Assembly: GCF_958405655.1 (NCBI RefSeq)
Contig: NZ_CATYWO010000003.1
Location: forward strand, 186,001 to 250,000
Origin: Ralstonia condita
GTDB taxonomy: Bacteria > Pseudomonadota > Gammaproteobacteria > Burkholderiales > Burkholderiaceae
Length of the DNA stretch: 64,000 nucleotides
Reading direction: 5' to 3'
Made by a program: the position numbers and the translations under genes. The notes under the pieces are model-generated. The model searched no databases, had not been told where the DNA came from, and saw only the letters and a list, made by a program, of their open reading frames with translations. Below, piece by piece: positions 44,990-53,950 of this stretch. Within the stretch, counting starts at the first letter, position 1. The number at the start of each line of letters is the position of its first letter.

Positions 44990-46150
44990 ATGCTGGAGCG
45001 TCGGTTCACACTCGCGGGGCGCAGCCTCGTACCCATCGTGCAGGGCGGGATGGGCGTGGGTATTTCGGCGCACCGGCTGGCCGGCGCCGTGGCGCGCGAA
45101 GGCGGCGTCGGCACCATCGCCAGCATCGACTTGCGCCATCACCACGCAGACCTTGTTGCCGCCACCGAGAAATCCCGCGACAAGGACGCCATCAACGCCG
45201 CCAACCTTGTCGCGCTGGACCGCGAGATTCGTGCAGCGCGCGAAGGCAGCCAGGGCAACGGCATGATCGCCGTGAACGTGATGAAGGCGGTGGAATCGCA
45301 CCCGGCGCTGGTGCGTCAGGCGTGCGAAAGCGGCGCCGATGCGATCGTCATGGGCGCGGGCCTGCCGCTCGATCTGCCCGAGATGACGGCGGAGCATCCA
45401 AAGGTGGCGCTCATCCCGATTCTTTCCGACTCGCGCGGCGTGGGCGTGGTGCTCAAGCGGTGGATGAAGAAGTCGCGCCTGCCCGATGCGGTGGTGATCG
45501 AGCATCCGACGCACGCCGGCGGCCACTTGGGCGCGGCGCGCATCGAAGATTTGCGCGACGAGCGCTTTTCGTTTGCGCGCGTGCTGGACGAATGCCGTGA
45601 GTTGTTCATCAAGCTTGGGCTGGCTGCGGAACAGATTCCGATCATCCTGGCCGGCGGCATCGACTCGCATGCCAAGGTGAAGCACTGGCTCGACAAGGGC
45701 GCCGCTGCGGTGCAGCTCGGTACTGCATTTGCCGTGACGGAAGAGGGCGATGCGCACGTGCGCTTCAAGCGCGTGCTGACGGGCGCGGAGCAAGGCGATA
45801 TCGGCGAGTTCGTCAGCGTGGCGGGGCTGCCGGCGCGGGCCGTAATGACGCCGTGGCTGTCGCGGTATCTGTCACGCGAAAGCGCGCTGCAGGCCAAGGC
45901 CAAGGTGCGGGATTGCTTGCAGGGGTTCGATTGCCTACAGACGTGCGGACTGCGGGATGGCATCGGCAAGGTGGGGCAGTTCTGCATTGACCTGAAGCTG
46001 GCGCAGGCGCTGCGGGGGGATGTGGAGCGCGGGTTGTTTTTCCGTGGGGCGGGGAAGCTGCCGTTTGGCGAGGCGATTCGGCCGGTGAAGGAGTTGATGC
46101 ATTACTTGCTGACCGGAGAAAAACCGGCGGCATCCTCGACGGCCACCTGA
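44990..46150 (+). CDS. Nitronate monooxygenase family protein
   Basis: FMN-dependent TIM-barrel protein of 386 aa (2-nitropropane dioxygenase family). IVQGGMGVGISAHRLAGAVAREGGVG is the phosphate/FMN start, IVMGAGLPLD follows, and IEHPTHAGGHLGAA carries the catalytic histidine; PIILAGGID and AAAVQLGTAFAVT close the FMN site. The C-terminal ~70 residues hold several cysteines (DCLQGFDCLQTCGLR), an extension seen in one subgroup. Detoxification of nitronates is the family role; the true substrate is unknown. It begins with its own ATG at 44990 and ends at a terminator. Confidence 0.88.
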   Translation: MLERRFTLAGRSLVPIVQGGMGVGISAHRLAGAVAREGGVGTIASIDLRHHHADLVAATEKSRDKDAINAANLVALDREIRAAREGSQGNGMIAVNVMKAVESHPALVRQACESGADAIVMGAGLPLDLPEMTAEHPKVALIPILSDSRGVGVVLKRWMKKSRLPDAVVIEHPTHAGGHLGAARIEDLRDERFSFARVLDECRELFIKLGLAAEQIPIILAGGIDSHAKVKHWLDKGAAAVQLGTAFAVTEEGDAHVRFKRVLTGAEQGDIGEFVSVAGLPARAVMTPWLSRYLSRESALQAKAKVRDCLQGFDCLQTCGLRDGIGKVGQFCIDLKLAQALRGDVERGLFFRGAGKLPFGEAIRPVKELMHYLLTGEKPAASSTAT

Positions 46151-46180
46151 TGCGCTGACATCGCGTCTCAAAAAAAAAAG

Positions 46181-46205
46181 AGCCAGCCCGAAGGCTGGCT
46201 TTTTG
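46181..46205. terminator. Bidirectional terminator
   Basis: A-run, stem AGCCAGCC / GGCTGGCT with CGAA tetraloop, T-run. It separates the convergent nitronate monooxygenase and autotransporter genes and can serve both. Confidence 0.9.
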
Positions 46206-46228
46206 TTGGGCGCTGACAGCTTGTTGCG

Positions 46229-49200
46229 TCAGAACGGTGCAGCAAACGTCAACCGAACCCCCTGCTGCAAACCGCCCATCCCGGCCATCACGCTGTAGTC
46301 CAGCCCAAACGTGAGCGGCCCGGTGCGGAACTTCGTTCCCAGCCCGATCTGCATGCGATCGCGCCCAAACGGCGTACCCGGCACGTAATAAGCAGGGCCC
46401 GCCGAGGCCAGATCGGCATACGCCAAGCCTGCATTGCTCTGCCCATTGAAGTCGTGCTGGTACTCCACCCGTGCGAATGGCAGGAACGTGCCCCACTTGG
46501 TCTTCTGCGTGTATTCCGCACGCAGGCCGAGCGTGCCGGATACCGTCGTCACCGTCTGGTCGAAATACGTCAGCGCGTTGATGCCGGCGCCTGATTCGGT
46601 GAACTGATCCAGCGTCGATTGCGAGACCGAGAGGCGCCCGTAAGGCGAGATCAGCCAGGTGCGATCGCGATGCTCATAGCCGGCCGACACGGAGGCGAAC
46701 ACTTGCTTGCCGTTGCGCTTGCCGGTGGCGAAGTCGTTGGAGTCCGTCACCCAGCGGCGCGAGTCGAAACTGAGCGTGCCGAAGCCCGCCACACCATCGA
46801 CGAACAACGAAGGCAGCGGGCGATAGCTGCCGTACAAGGCGAGGCTGTAGCTGTCGCCCGTGCTCTTGGTGCCTGCGTTGCCGATGTCGGTGGAGTCGCG
46901 CCCGTAGCCGAAACCGCCACCGATCGAGAACTGATCGGACACGCGGTAATCCGCGCCGGCCGTCACGCCGCCCGTGGTGAAGCGGAAGCCGGAGCGTTGC
47001 GTGCCGGCGTTGGCGAAACCGAAGTCCAGCGTACCCGCGCTCCAGAACGCGAGGTTGGGGTCGGTGTTGTCCGGGCCCGCGCCCGCCGCATCAGCACCGG
47101 GCAGGTCGGGACCGGCATCGGCGTTCGACTTGCCGGTGTTGCCGCTGGCCGCATCGGTGCCCCGCTTGCCGCGCGCGAATGGCCGCACGCCCTGACCGTC
47201 ACCGCGCATGCACGCATCGTGCGCGGCAATGCCGACCACATCCTGGCAACGCGCCTGCATGTCCACGCGCTGGCCCGGCATGGCGACTGTCAGACCGTTG
47301 CCTGACGGTGCCCGGCCGGTGCCATGCAGCGCTTCGAGGCGACGGTTGTAGTTGTCGATCTGCGTGGTGGCGAAGCGGCGCGCGGCCTGGACTTGCGCGT
47401 TGATCAGACCTGCCACATCCGGGTCGGCCGAGGGGTCCTTGCGCGGCGCCACGCTCACCTGCACGGTAGCCGGTGCAGAGGTCGTGAAGGCGTTGGCCAG
47501 CGTGTACGTCAGGACCGCCTGCCCGCTGTATGTGCTGGACGGCGTGAACTTGAGCACGTAGGTCGACGTGGCTGCAGCCGGCGTCTTCACGCCTGCGGGG
47601 GCCTGCACTGCCGTCTGCACGATCGTTGCTGTGCCGGCGTTGGCCGGCACGATCGAAACGAGCGTCGCGCTCGTGAACGGCCCGCCTGTGGCGCCCTCGG
47701 TCAGATCCACGCTGAGACCCGCGCCCGACGCTGTCATCGCCTGCTTCTGCGCGACGGCAATGGGCGCGACGTTGACGGTGACCGTCACGGGAATCGGCGC
47801 GGATGTGCCTGCCGAGTTGATCAGCGCATACGTGAAGTTGACGGCGCCCGAGGTGGTCGGAGTGGGCGTGTAGACAATGTCCTGCCCGTTGACCACGGCC
47901 GTACCGCTGGCCGGCGGACTGACGATCGCAATGGAAGAGAACGGTCCCCCCGTCGCATTGGCCGTCGCGTGCAGCGTAACCGCTGTGGTCGACATGGTGG
48001 TGGCTGCAATGGGCGGCGCCGTGCCGACCACCTGCCCGACGACGAGGGTGTAGCTGCGTGTGCCGCTGTAGGGGGCGCCGCTACCCGAACTGCTGTCTGT
48101 GGCCCGGATGGTGAAGGTGCTGGAGCCGAGCGTGGTGGGCGTACCCGACAAAACGCCCGTGCTGGTGTTCAGGCTCAGGCCAGCCGGCAGCGTGCCGGTA
48201 GTGACAGCGTACGTATAAGGCGCGGTGCCGCCCGTGGCGTTGAAGGCCTGGCTGTAGGCCGTGGAGATCTGCGCCGCAGTGACGCCACCCGGGCTCACGG
48301 TTACAGTCGGTGCGCCAATCGTGACGCTATATGCGCGATTGACCGTGAAGCGGTTGGCGTCGGTAGCCGTAATGGTGAAGTTGAACGTGCCGCCGGCAGT
48401 GGGCGTTCCAGAGAGTATGCCGGCCGAACTGAGCGTGAGCCCCGCAGGCAGCGTGCCTGCCGTGATGGCGTAGGTGTAGGGCGCCGTGCCGCTGCTGGCT
48501 GTCACCGTCTGGCTGTAAGCCGTGGCGATGGCGGGGTTGGGCAGCGCGCTCGGTGATACCGCGATGCTGGGGGCCGCAACGGTCAGCGTGTAGGACCCAA
48601 TAATCGAATAGGGCCCGCTGCCCGAACTGCTGTCGGTAGCCACCACATTGAAGCCGACGGTGCCCGCCGAAGTGGGCGTGCCCGACAGCGTGGCGGTGGC
48701 GCTGTTGAACGATATGCCCGTGGGCATAGTGCCTGCGGTGATCGTCAACGCATAGCTGTAAGGACTCGTCCCGCCGCTGGCCGTGAAGGTTCGGCTGTAG
48801 GCCGTGCCGGCCGTACCGCTCAACGAACCCGATGCCGGCGTGATCGCCAACGTGGGCACCCCGACCGTCAGTGTATAGGCGCGGCTGCCGGTGTAGGGAC
48901 CGGTGCCGGTGCTGCTGTCTATGCTGGCGATGGTGAAGTTGAAAGCGCCACTGGCGGTGGGCGTACCTGAGAGCGTGCCGGTGGAAGTCAGCGTCAGGCC
49001 GGACGGCAAGGCACCTGCGGAGACCACGTAGCTGTAGGGCGACGTGCCGCCGCTTGCCGTGATGGCCTGACTGTAGCCGGTGCCGATGATGGCGCCCGGC
49101 AGCGCGGCCGGACTGACCGTCACGGTTGGTGCGCCGATGCTCAAACTGTAGGCGCGCGTGCCGGCATAGCTGTTGGCGTCGGTGGCCGTGACGGAAACAT

Positions 49201-51241
49201 TGAAGGTACCGGCAGCCGTGGGCGTCCCCGTGATCGCGCCCGTGCTGCTGTTCAGGCTCAGCCCCGCCGGCAACGCTCCGCCAGTCACGGCGTAGGTGTA
49301 GGGCGCGGTACCGCCGCTGGCTGTCGCGGTCTGGCTGTATGCCACACCTACCGTGCCATTCGGCAGTGACGCAGGCGACACGCTGATTGTGGGCGGTGTG
49401 GTCGTCAGCGTGTAGGTGCTGGCCAACATGTACGGTCCGGTGCCCGTTGAGTTGTCTCTGACAGTGACCGTGAAGTTGGCCGTCCCTGCAGAAGTGGGCG
49501 TACCGGACAGCACGCCGGTGCTTGTGTTGAACGAGACACCCGCAGGCAGCGTGCCGGAATTGATGGCGATGCTGTACGCATACGGCGCTGTGCCACCGCT
49601 GGCAGCAAAGGCTTGGCTATAGGGCAAGCTGGCCGTGGCATTCAGGCTGCCAGCCGGCGGCGTGATCGACAACGCGGCCGCATTCACGGTGAGCGAATAC
49701 ACCTGGCTGCTGACGTATGGCCCCGCGCCGCCTGTGTGATCGGTGGCTGTAACGGCGAAACTGAACACCCCCCCGGCCGTGGGCGTACCCGAAATCACGC
49801 CGCCCGAGCTGAGCGTCAAACCGGCCGGCAGGGTACCCGCCGTGACGGCATAGGTGTAGGGCGCCGTGCCGCCGCTGGCCGAAACCGTCTGGCTGTAGGC
49901 CGAAGCCACCGTGGCCATCGGCAGCGTGGCAGGCGACACGCTGATCACCGGCTGCGCGATGGTCAGCGTGAGGTTGCTGCTGGTGCCCGTGAACGGCCCG
50001 GTGCCGGTGCTGCTGTCAGTAGCCGTGACAGCGAAGCTGAACGTACCCGACGAAGTCGGCGTGCCCGACAGCGTACCGTTGCTCGCCAGGGTCAGCCCCG
50101 GAGGCAAGGCGCCCGATGCCAGCGCATACGTGTAAGGCGCCGTGCCGCCGCTGGCCGATGCCAGCGACTGGCTGTAGGCCGCGCCTGCCGTGCCACCCGA
50201 CGGTGACGATGGCGTGTATGTGACCGTCGCGTCCGATACCGTGATCGTGACCGTGGCCGGTGCCGATGTGCCGCCCACGTTCGCGTCGGTGTAGGTGAAC
50301 GAATCCGGCCCCGAATACGATGCATAAGGCGTGTAGGTGATCGTCATCCCGCTGGCAGTGGCGGTACCGTGGGTCGGCTGTGTGGCCACAGCCACGCTCG
50401 TTGGTGAGCCGGTGACATTCAGCGGAACGACGTTGCCGGTGCTGCCGTGCGCCACGGTGGTGGTGGTCGGGCCAGCCGTGGGCGGAGCGACGTAGGTGAA
50501 CTTGTCGGCAGCGCTGTTGGCACTGGCACCACTGAATGTCGAGACGGAGACATCGACCACGCCAGAGCCAGGCGGCGAGACAGCGGTGATCTGCGTGCTG
50601 TTCACAATGGTGAAACTGGCGGCCGGGGTTGGGCCGAACCAGACCGACGTCCGGCCCTTGAAGAAATTGATCCCGGTGATGGTGACGCTTGTGCCCCCGG
50701 CGCTGGCGCCACTGGAGGCCGACAGCCCAGTCACCGTCGGTGCGGAGCCGGTGACAGCGATATTGACGGTGCTGGAAACCCAATGGACACCGTCCTGAAT
50801 GGTGAAAAAAGTTGCCGTGTCGTTGCCACTGAAGTTGGAAGGCGCCAGGTAGACGAAGCCTTCGGTTCCCGAACTCAGGTCGAAATACACAGAGATCAGA
50901 CCGCCCGCCGCTGTTGGTTGCGTCACCCCCAAACTACTTGCCGACGGATTACTGTTGCCCAGAGTGTCGTAGGCAATACCGAGTTGGAACGGGTCGCAGT
51001 TGTTTTGATCGGTGCCATTGAATTGATAGGTCGTCTGCGCATTCACAGCGGCCGTGAAGGAAACCGTACAAGCGACAGCCCCCTGCGATAGCAGCGCCAG
51101 CCACGCCGTCAGTAAGGCCAGCAGGCACCGCCGCATCCACGCACGCCTTACCGGCCACTCGTGCTGCAATGTGGGCAGCAACTTCGACCATCCGGCAACC
51201 CCATGCCGGCCAAACGGGCTGTGTTGTGTCAGCACGCGCAT
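46229..51241 (-). CDS. Autotransporter with IPT/TIG and eight He_PIG-type Ig repeats
   Basis: Large surface protein of 1670 aa, type V secretion. A long leader (hydrophobic segment residues ~38-57, ending QGAVA) is followed by a ~100-residue entry domain, an IPT/TIG domain (SAPTVTGLSASSGASAGG), a cadherin-like unit, then eight putative-Ig repeats of ~90 residues (core GGTAPYTYAVTAGTLPAGL, SGTPTAGG), two further Ig-like units, a Cys-containing linker and a C-terminal ~270-residue beta-barrel ending LTFAAPF with a terminal Phe. Probably an adhesin. Start at 51241 has GAGG upstream; an internal ATG at 51136 would give a shorter, more ordinary signal. Confidence 0.88.
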   Translation of the reverse strand: MRVLTQHSPFGRHGVAGWSKLLPTLQHEWPVRRAWMRRCLLALLTAWLALLSQGAVACTVSFTAAVNAQTTYQFNGTDQNNCDPFQLGIAYDTLGNSNPSASSLGVTQPTAAGGLISVYFDLSSGTEGFVYLAPSNFSGNDTATFFTIQDGVHWVSSTVNIAVTGSAPTVTGLSASSGASAGGTSVTITGINFFKGRTSVWFGPTPAASFTIVNSTQITAVSPPGSGVVDVSVSTFSGASANSAADKFTYVAPPTAGPTTTTVAHGSTGNVVPLNVTGSPTSVAVATQPTHGTATASGMTITYTPYASYSGPDSFTYTDANVGGTSAPATVTITVSDATVTYTPSSPSGGTAGAAYSQSLASASGGTAPYTYALASGALPPGLTLASNGTLSGTPTSSGTFSFAVTATDSSTGTGPFTGTSSNLTLTIAQPVISVSPATLPMATVASAYSQTVSASGGTAPYTYAVTAGTLPAGLTLSSGGVISGTPTAGGVFSFAVTATDHTGGAGPYVSSQVYSLTVNAAALSITPPAGSLNATASLPYSQAFAASGGTAPYAYSIAINSGTLPAGVSFNTSTGVLSGTPTSAGTANFTVTVRDNSTGTGPYMLASTYTLTTTPPTISVSPASLPNGTVGVAYSQTATASGGTAPYTYAVTGGALPAGLSLNSSTGAITGTPTAAGTFNVSVTATDANSYAGTRAYSLSIGAPTVTVSPAALPGAIIGTGYSQAITASGGTSPYSYVVSAGALPSGLTLTSTGTLSGTPTASGAFNFTIASIDSSTGTGPYTGSRAYTLTVGVPTLAITPASGSLSGTAGTAYSRTFTASGGTSPYSYALTITAGTMPTGISFNSATATLSGTPTSAGTVGFNVVATDSSSGSGPYSIIGSYTLTVAAPSIAVSPSALPNPAIATAYSQTVTASSGTAPYTYAITAGTLPAGLTLSSAGILSGTPTAGGTFNFTITATDANRFTVNRAYSVTIGAPTVTVSPGGVTAAQISTAYSQAFNATGGTAPYTYAVTTGTLPAGLSLNTSTGVLSGTPTTLGSSTFTIRATDSSSGSGAPYSGTRSYTLVVGQVVGTAPPIAATTMSTTAVTLHATANATGGPFSSIAIVSPPASGTAVVNGQDIVYTPTPTTSGAVNFTYALINSAGTSAPIPVTVTVNVAPIAVAQKQAMTASGAGLSVDLTEGATGGPFTSATLVSIVPANAGTATIVQTAVQAPAGVKTPAAATSTYVLKFTPSSTYSGQAVLTYTLANAFTTSAPATVQVSVAPRKDPSADPDVAGLINAQVQAARRFATTQIDNYNRRLEALHGTGRAPSGNGLTVAMPGQRVDMQARCQDVVGIAAHDACMRGDGQGVRPFARGKRGTDAASGNTGKSNADAGPDLPGADAAGAGPDNTDPNLAFWSAGTLDFGFANAGTQRSGFRFTTGGVTAGADYRVSDQFSIGGGFGYGRDSTDIGNAGTKSTGDSYSLALYGSYRPLPSLFVDGVAGFGTLSFDSRRWVTDSNDFATGKRNGKQVFASVSAGYEHRDRTWLISPYGRLSVSQSTLDQFTESGAGINALTYFDQTVTTVSGTLGLRAEYTQKTKWGTFLPFARVEYQHDFNGQSNAGLAYADLASAGPAYYVPGTPFGRDRMQIGLGTKFRTGPLTFGLDYSVMAGMGGLQQGVRLTFAAPF
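48034..50207 (-). repeat. Eight intragenic ~270-bp Ig-domain repeats
   Basis: Tandem repeat units in the autotransporter, each ~85-95 codons, sharing YSQ.....GGTAPYTYA, LPAGL.L and SGTPT.AG. They alternate between a shorter type and a longer type with IT/AG insertions (units 3 and 6), suggesting duplication of groups rather than single units. Recombination between units could change domain number. Confidence 0.8.
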
Positions 51242-51890
51242 TTCTCCCTCGGTCCCGCCCGTTGCCTTGCGAGCTTTCTTCTATCGAGCGTCTTTGCGAA
51301 ATTCGGAGCCTGACTGCTCTCAGGCACTCCCCCGTCACGAGGAGATCGCGCATGGAATATGCATACCGGCAATCCATTACACACAAAAAAAGATGGCGCA
51401 ATGGACGCGTGTTATCCCGTGAAAATCCCCCGTGAGATCGGCTCAGTCTTTATTCTTTATTTTGACTGGCATATCGATCCGGACGCGATGCTAGAAAAAG
51501 CCCCCGGATCCGTCAATAGCCGACACCTCCGGAATCGCTTCCAGATGGGGTTTACGGGCTTTTCTTCCGCTTGAATATCGCGCTGGCATCGCGTTAGAAC
51601 CAATAAATTGAGACGGAATGACAGAGATTTGAGACAGCATTACCATTTATCACCAAAATACCAATCACCTAGCCTCCTGGCATTTCTGAATCGAGAATAC
51701 CGTGTGAAGCGATGCATGAAAAAAGCGCTTATCTTGGTATTTGCACTGCTACCGCGAAGATGGCTGCGCGCACTGGTAAACGGCTGCCAGGCCCGCCACC
51801 TCGCCGTATAGAAATCCCCCTCCACGCCACGCCGCCCCGACTGGTCTACCATGGCCTCACAACACAACGTGCCACGCCAGGAGACCCCCA
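51242..51890. other. 649-base intergenic region, AT-richer than surroundings
   Basis: Between the autotransporter and AidB-like genes. It contains short open frames without ribosome sites, a GCCTGA/TCAGGC hairpin near 51310, and two TTGAGAC words 21 bases apart (51608-51614, 51629-51635). A 31-codon frame at 51716 starts like a signal peptide (MKKALILVFALL) but then degenerates. I see no convincing gene. Confidence 0.5.
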
Positions 51891-53552
51891 ATGCCCACCG
51901 AGGCCACCCACCGCGTCTTCAACCAGGTCCCGGACCTGACCGGCTTCAACCCCTTCACGTCCGACACCACGCTGCAAAGCGCACTCGAACGCCTGGGTGG
52001 CGGCTGGAACGCCAGCGCGCTGCAAGCCTTCGGTGACCAGCTCGGCGCGCCCGAGACGCTGCAGTGGGCCACAGAGGCCAACACCTACCACCCCGAACTC
52101 CACACCCACAGCCGCACCGGCGAGCGCATCGACGCCATCCGCTTCGACCCCGCGTGGCACGCGCTGCTCGGCCTGATGCGCAGCCAAGGCCTGCAGGCGC
52201 TGCCGTTTGCCGACCCGCGCCCCGGCGCCTGGGCCGCGCGCACCGCCGGTTATTTCATGCAGGCGCAGATCGAATCCGGCACGCTCTGCCCAGCGACGAT
52301 GACGTTCGCGAGCATTCCCGTGCTGCAGAAAGAGACCGCGCTGTTTGCCGATCTGGGGCCGCGTCTCTACGTCCGCGAACACGACGCACGCGATCTGCCG
52401 TGGCGCCAGAAGACCGCCATCCTCGTCGGCATGGGCATGACCGAAAAGCAGGGCGGCTCCGATGTACGCAGCAACACCACGGTCGCAACGCCCTTGCGCG
52501 GCGAAGGCCGTGGCGCCACATACGCCATCACCGGCCACAAGTGGTTCTTCTCCGCGCCGATGTGCGATGCGCACCTGGTGGTCGCGCGCATGGGCGCGGA
52601 AGACGGGCCGCTGTCGTGCTTTTTCGTGCCGCGCTTTCGGGACGATGGCAGCAAGAATCCGATCCAGATCCAGCGCCTGAAAGACAAGCTCGGCAACCGC
52701 TCGAACGCCAGCAGCGAGGTGGAGTTTCGCGGCGCGGAGGGCATCCTCATTGGCGAGGAAGGGCGCGGCATTCCGACCATCATCGAGATGGCGACGCACA
52801 CGCGGCTCGATTGCGTGATCGGCAGCGCGGCCATCCTGCGCCACGCGCTGATGCAGGCGCTGCACCACGCGCGCCATCGCATGGCCTTCGGCCGCCTGCT
52901 GGCCGACCAACCGCTGATGCGCAATGTGCTGGCCGATCTGGCCCTGGAATCGCAAGCCGCGACCTTGCTAATGATGGAACTGGGCAACGCGTTCGAGCGC
53001 GCCGATGTCGATCCGTTGGCCGCGGCGTGGAAGCGCATCGTCACACCTGCCGCCAAGTTCTGGGTCTGCAAGCGCGCTATTGAGGCGACCGGCGAGGCGA
53101 TGGAAGTCTGGGGCGGCAACGGCTACGTGGAAGAAGGCCCGATGGCGCGCCTGTACCGCGAGGCGCCGGTCAACTCCATCTGGGAAGGCTCGGGCAACGT
53201 GATGTGCCTCGACGTGCTGCGCGCGATCGCCCGCACCCCGGACGACGCGCTGCGCTTGGTGCACGACATTGGCGAGCGCGCGCAGGGCCACCGTGCCGTG
53301 CGCGCGGAACTGGCGGCGCTGCAGGCGATGCTGCATCAGCCGGGTGACATCCAGGAAGCCTCAGCACGCCGCATCGCGCAGGGGCTGGCGCTGACGGCGC
53401 AGGCGGCGCTGATGGTCGCCCATGCCCATCCCGATGACGCCGAGCGCTTCATCGCCAGCCGCTTCCATCATCAGCACGGCCGCGTGTTCGGCACGCTTGA
53501 TGGACACGCGCAAGCCCTGGGCGCCGTGCTGCAGCGCGCCTGGCCGGCGTGA
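51891..53552 (+). CDS. AidB-like acyl-CoA dehydrogenase
   Basis: Flavoprotein of 553 aa of the AidB group of acyl-CoA dehydrogenases, longer than catabolic enzymes. Typical N-terminal FNQVPDLTGFNPF, the FAD regions MTEKQGGSDVRSNTTVA and TGHKWFFSAPMCDAHLV, then the late WGGNGYVEEGPMARLYREAPVNSIWEGSGNVMCLD (written in pieces: GGNGYVEEG and NSIWEGSGNV). E. coli AidB is induced by alkylation and binds DNA; beta-proteobacterial relatives are often called isovaleryl-CoA dehydrogenase-like. Ribosome site CAGGAGA lies before the ATG. No adaptive-response genes are nearby. Confidence 0.9.
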   Translation: MPTEATHRVFNQVPDLTGFNPFTSDTTLQSALERLGGGWNASALQAFGDQLGAPETLQWATEANTYHPELHTHSRTGERIDAIRFDPAWHALLGLMRSQGLQALPFADPRPGAWAARTAGYFMQAQIESGTLCPATMTFASIPVLQKETALFADLGPRLYVREHDARDLPWRQKTAILVGMGMTEKQGGSDVRSNTTVATPLRGEGRGATYAITGHKWFFSAPMCDAHLVVARMGAEDGPLSCFFVPRFRDDGSKNPIQIQRLKDKLGNRSNASSEVEFRGAEGILIGEEGRGIPTIIEMATHTRLDCVIGSAAILRHALMQALHHARHRMAFGRLLADQPLMRNVLADLALESQAATLLMMELGNAFERADVDPLAAAWKRIVTPAAKFWVCKRAIEATGEAMEVWGGNGYVEEGPMARLYREAPVNSIWEGSGNVMCLDVLRAIARTPDDALRLVHDIGERAQGHRAVRAELAALQAMLHQPGDIQEASARRIAQGLALTAQAALMVAHAHPDDAERFIASRFHHQHGRVFGTLDGHAQALGAVLQRAWPA

Positions 53553-53950
53553 CGGGCGCCGCAAGCAGGGCCCGGCGTGCTAGCAGCTGATCGCCCCGTC
53601 GATGACGTGTCTGGTCATCGACGGCGAAGTGCAGAAGCGCCACGAGAGCAGTGGTTCCAGCCGCCAACTCCGCCCAACGGCGCGAACCTTCCCGTACCGA
53701 TGAGCGATCTGCTGCGGGACTCGTTCAATACGCCGACGAGTCGTGCGGAGAACTGAGGCTCGGCTTAAGAGGGATGGCGATCGAGGGTATTGGTGCACCC
53801 CTTGTTTCATCCCCTGCCGGTGCTGGCTGACTTCCCCTGTCTTGCCAAGGAAACTCATCAAAGGAAGATGCGCCCTGGATGACGCCATCCAGGGCATCAA
53901 CAGTCAGACCATTGGTGTGCCTGAGTCGGTGCGAAAAGGCGCCTTGTTGC
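53553..53950. other. 398-base intergenic region with two hairpins
   Basis: No gene I can support. Holds a perfect 11-bp inverted repeat CCGTCGATGAC (53596-53606) / GTCATCGACGG (53614-53624) and a 10-bp one GCCCTGGATG (53872-53881) / CATCCAGGGC (53886-53895), neither followed by a clear T-run. A 106-codon frame on the minus strand has no ribosome site or known similarity; it may be the remains of a lost gene. Confidence 0.5.

Noticed and set aside
51716..51811. A 31-codon ORF starting MKKALILVFALL
   Set aside because: Looks like a signal peptide but stops soon after and has no ribosome site; more likely chance or a gene remnant.
53596..53624. Inverted repeat CCGTCGATGAC / GTCATCGACGG as a terminator or IS end
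   Set aside because: No T-run after it, no transposase and no target duplication nearby.
53580..53900. A 106-codon frame on the minus strand between the AidB-like and GMC genes
   Set aside because: No ribosome site, no recognisable domain and a Ser/Arg-rich composition typical of spurious frames.
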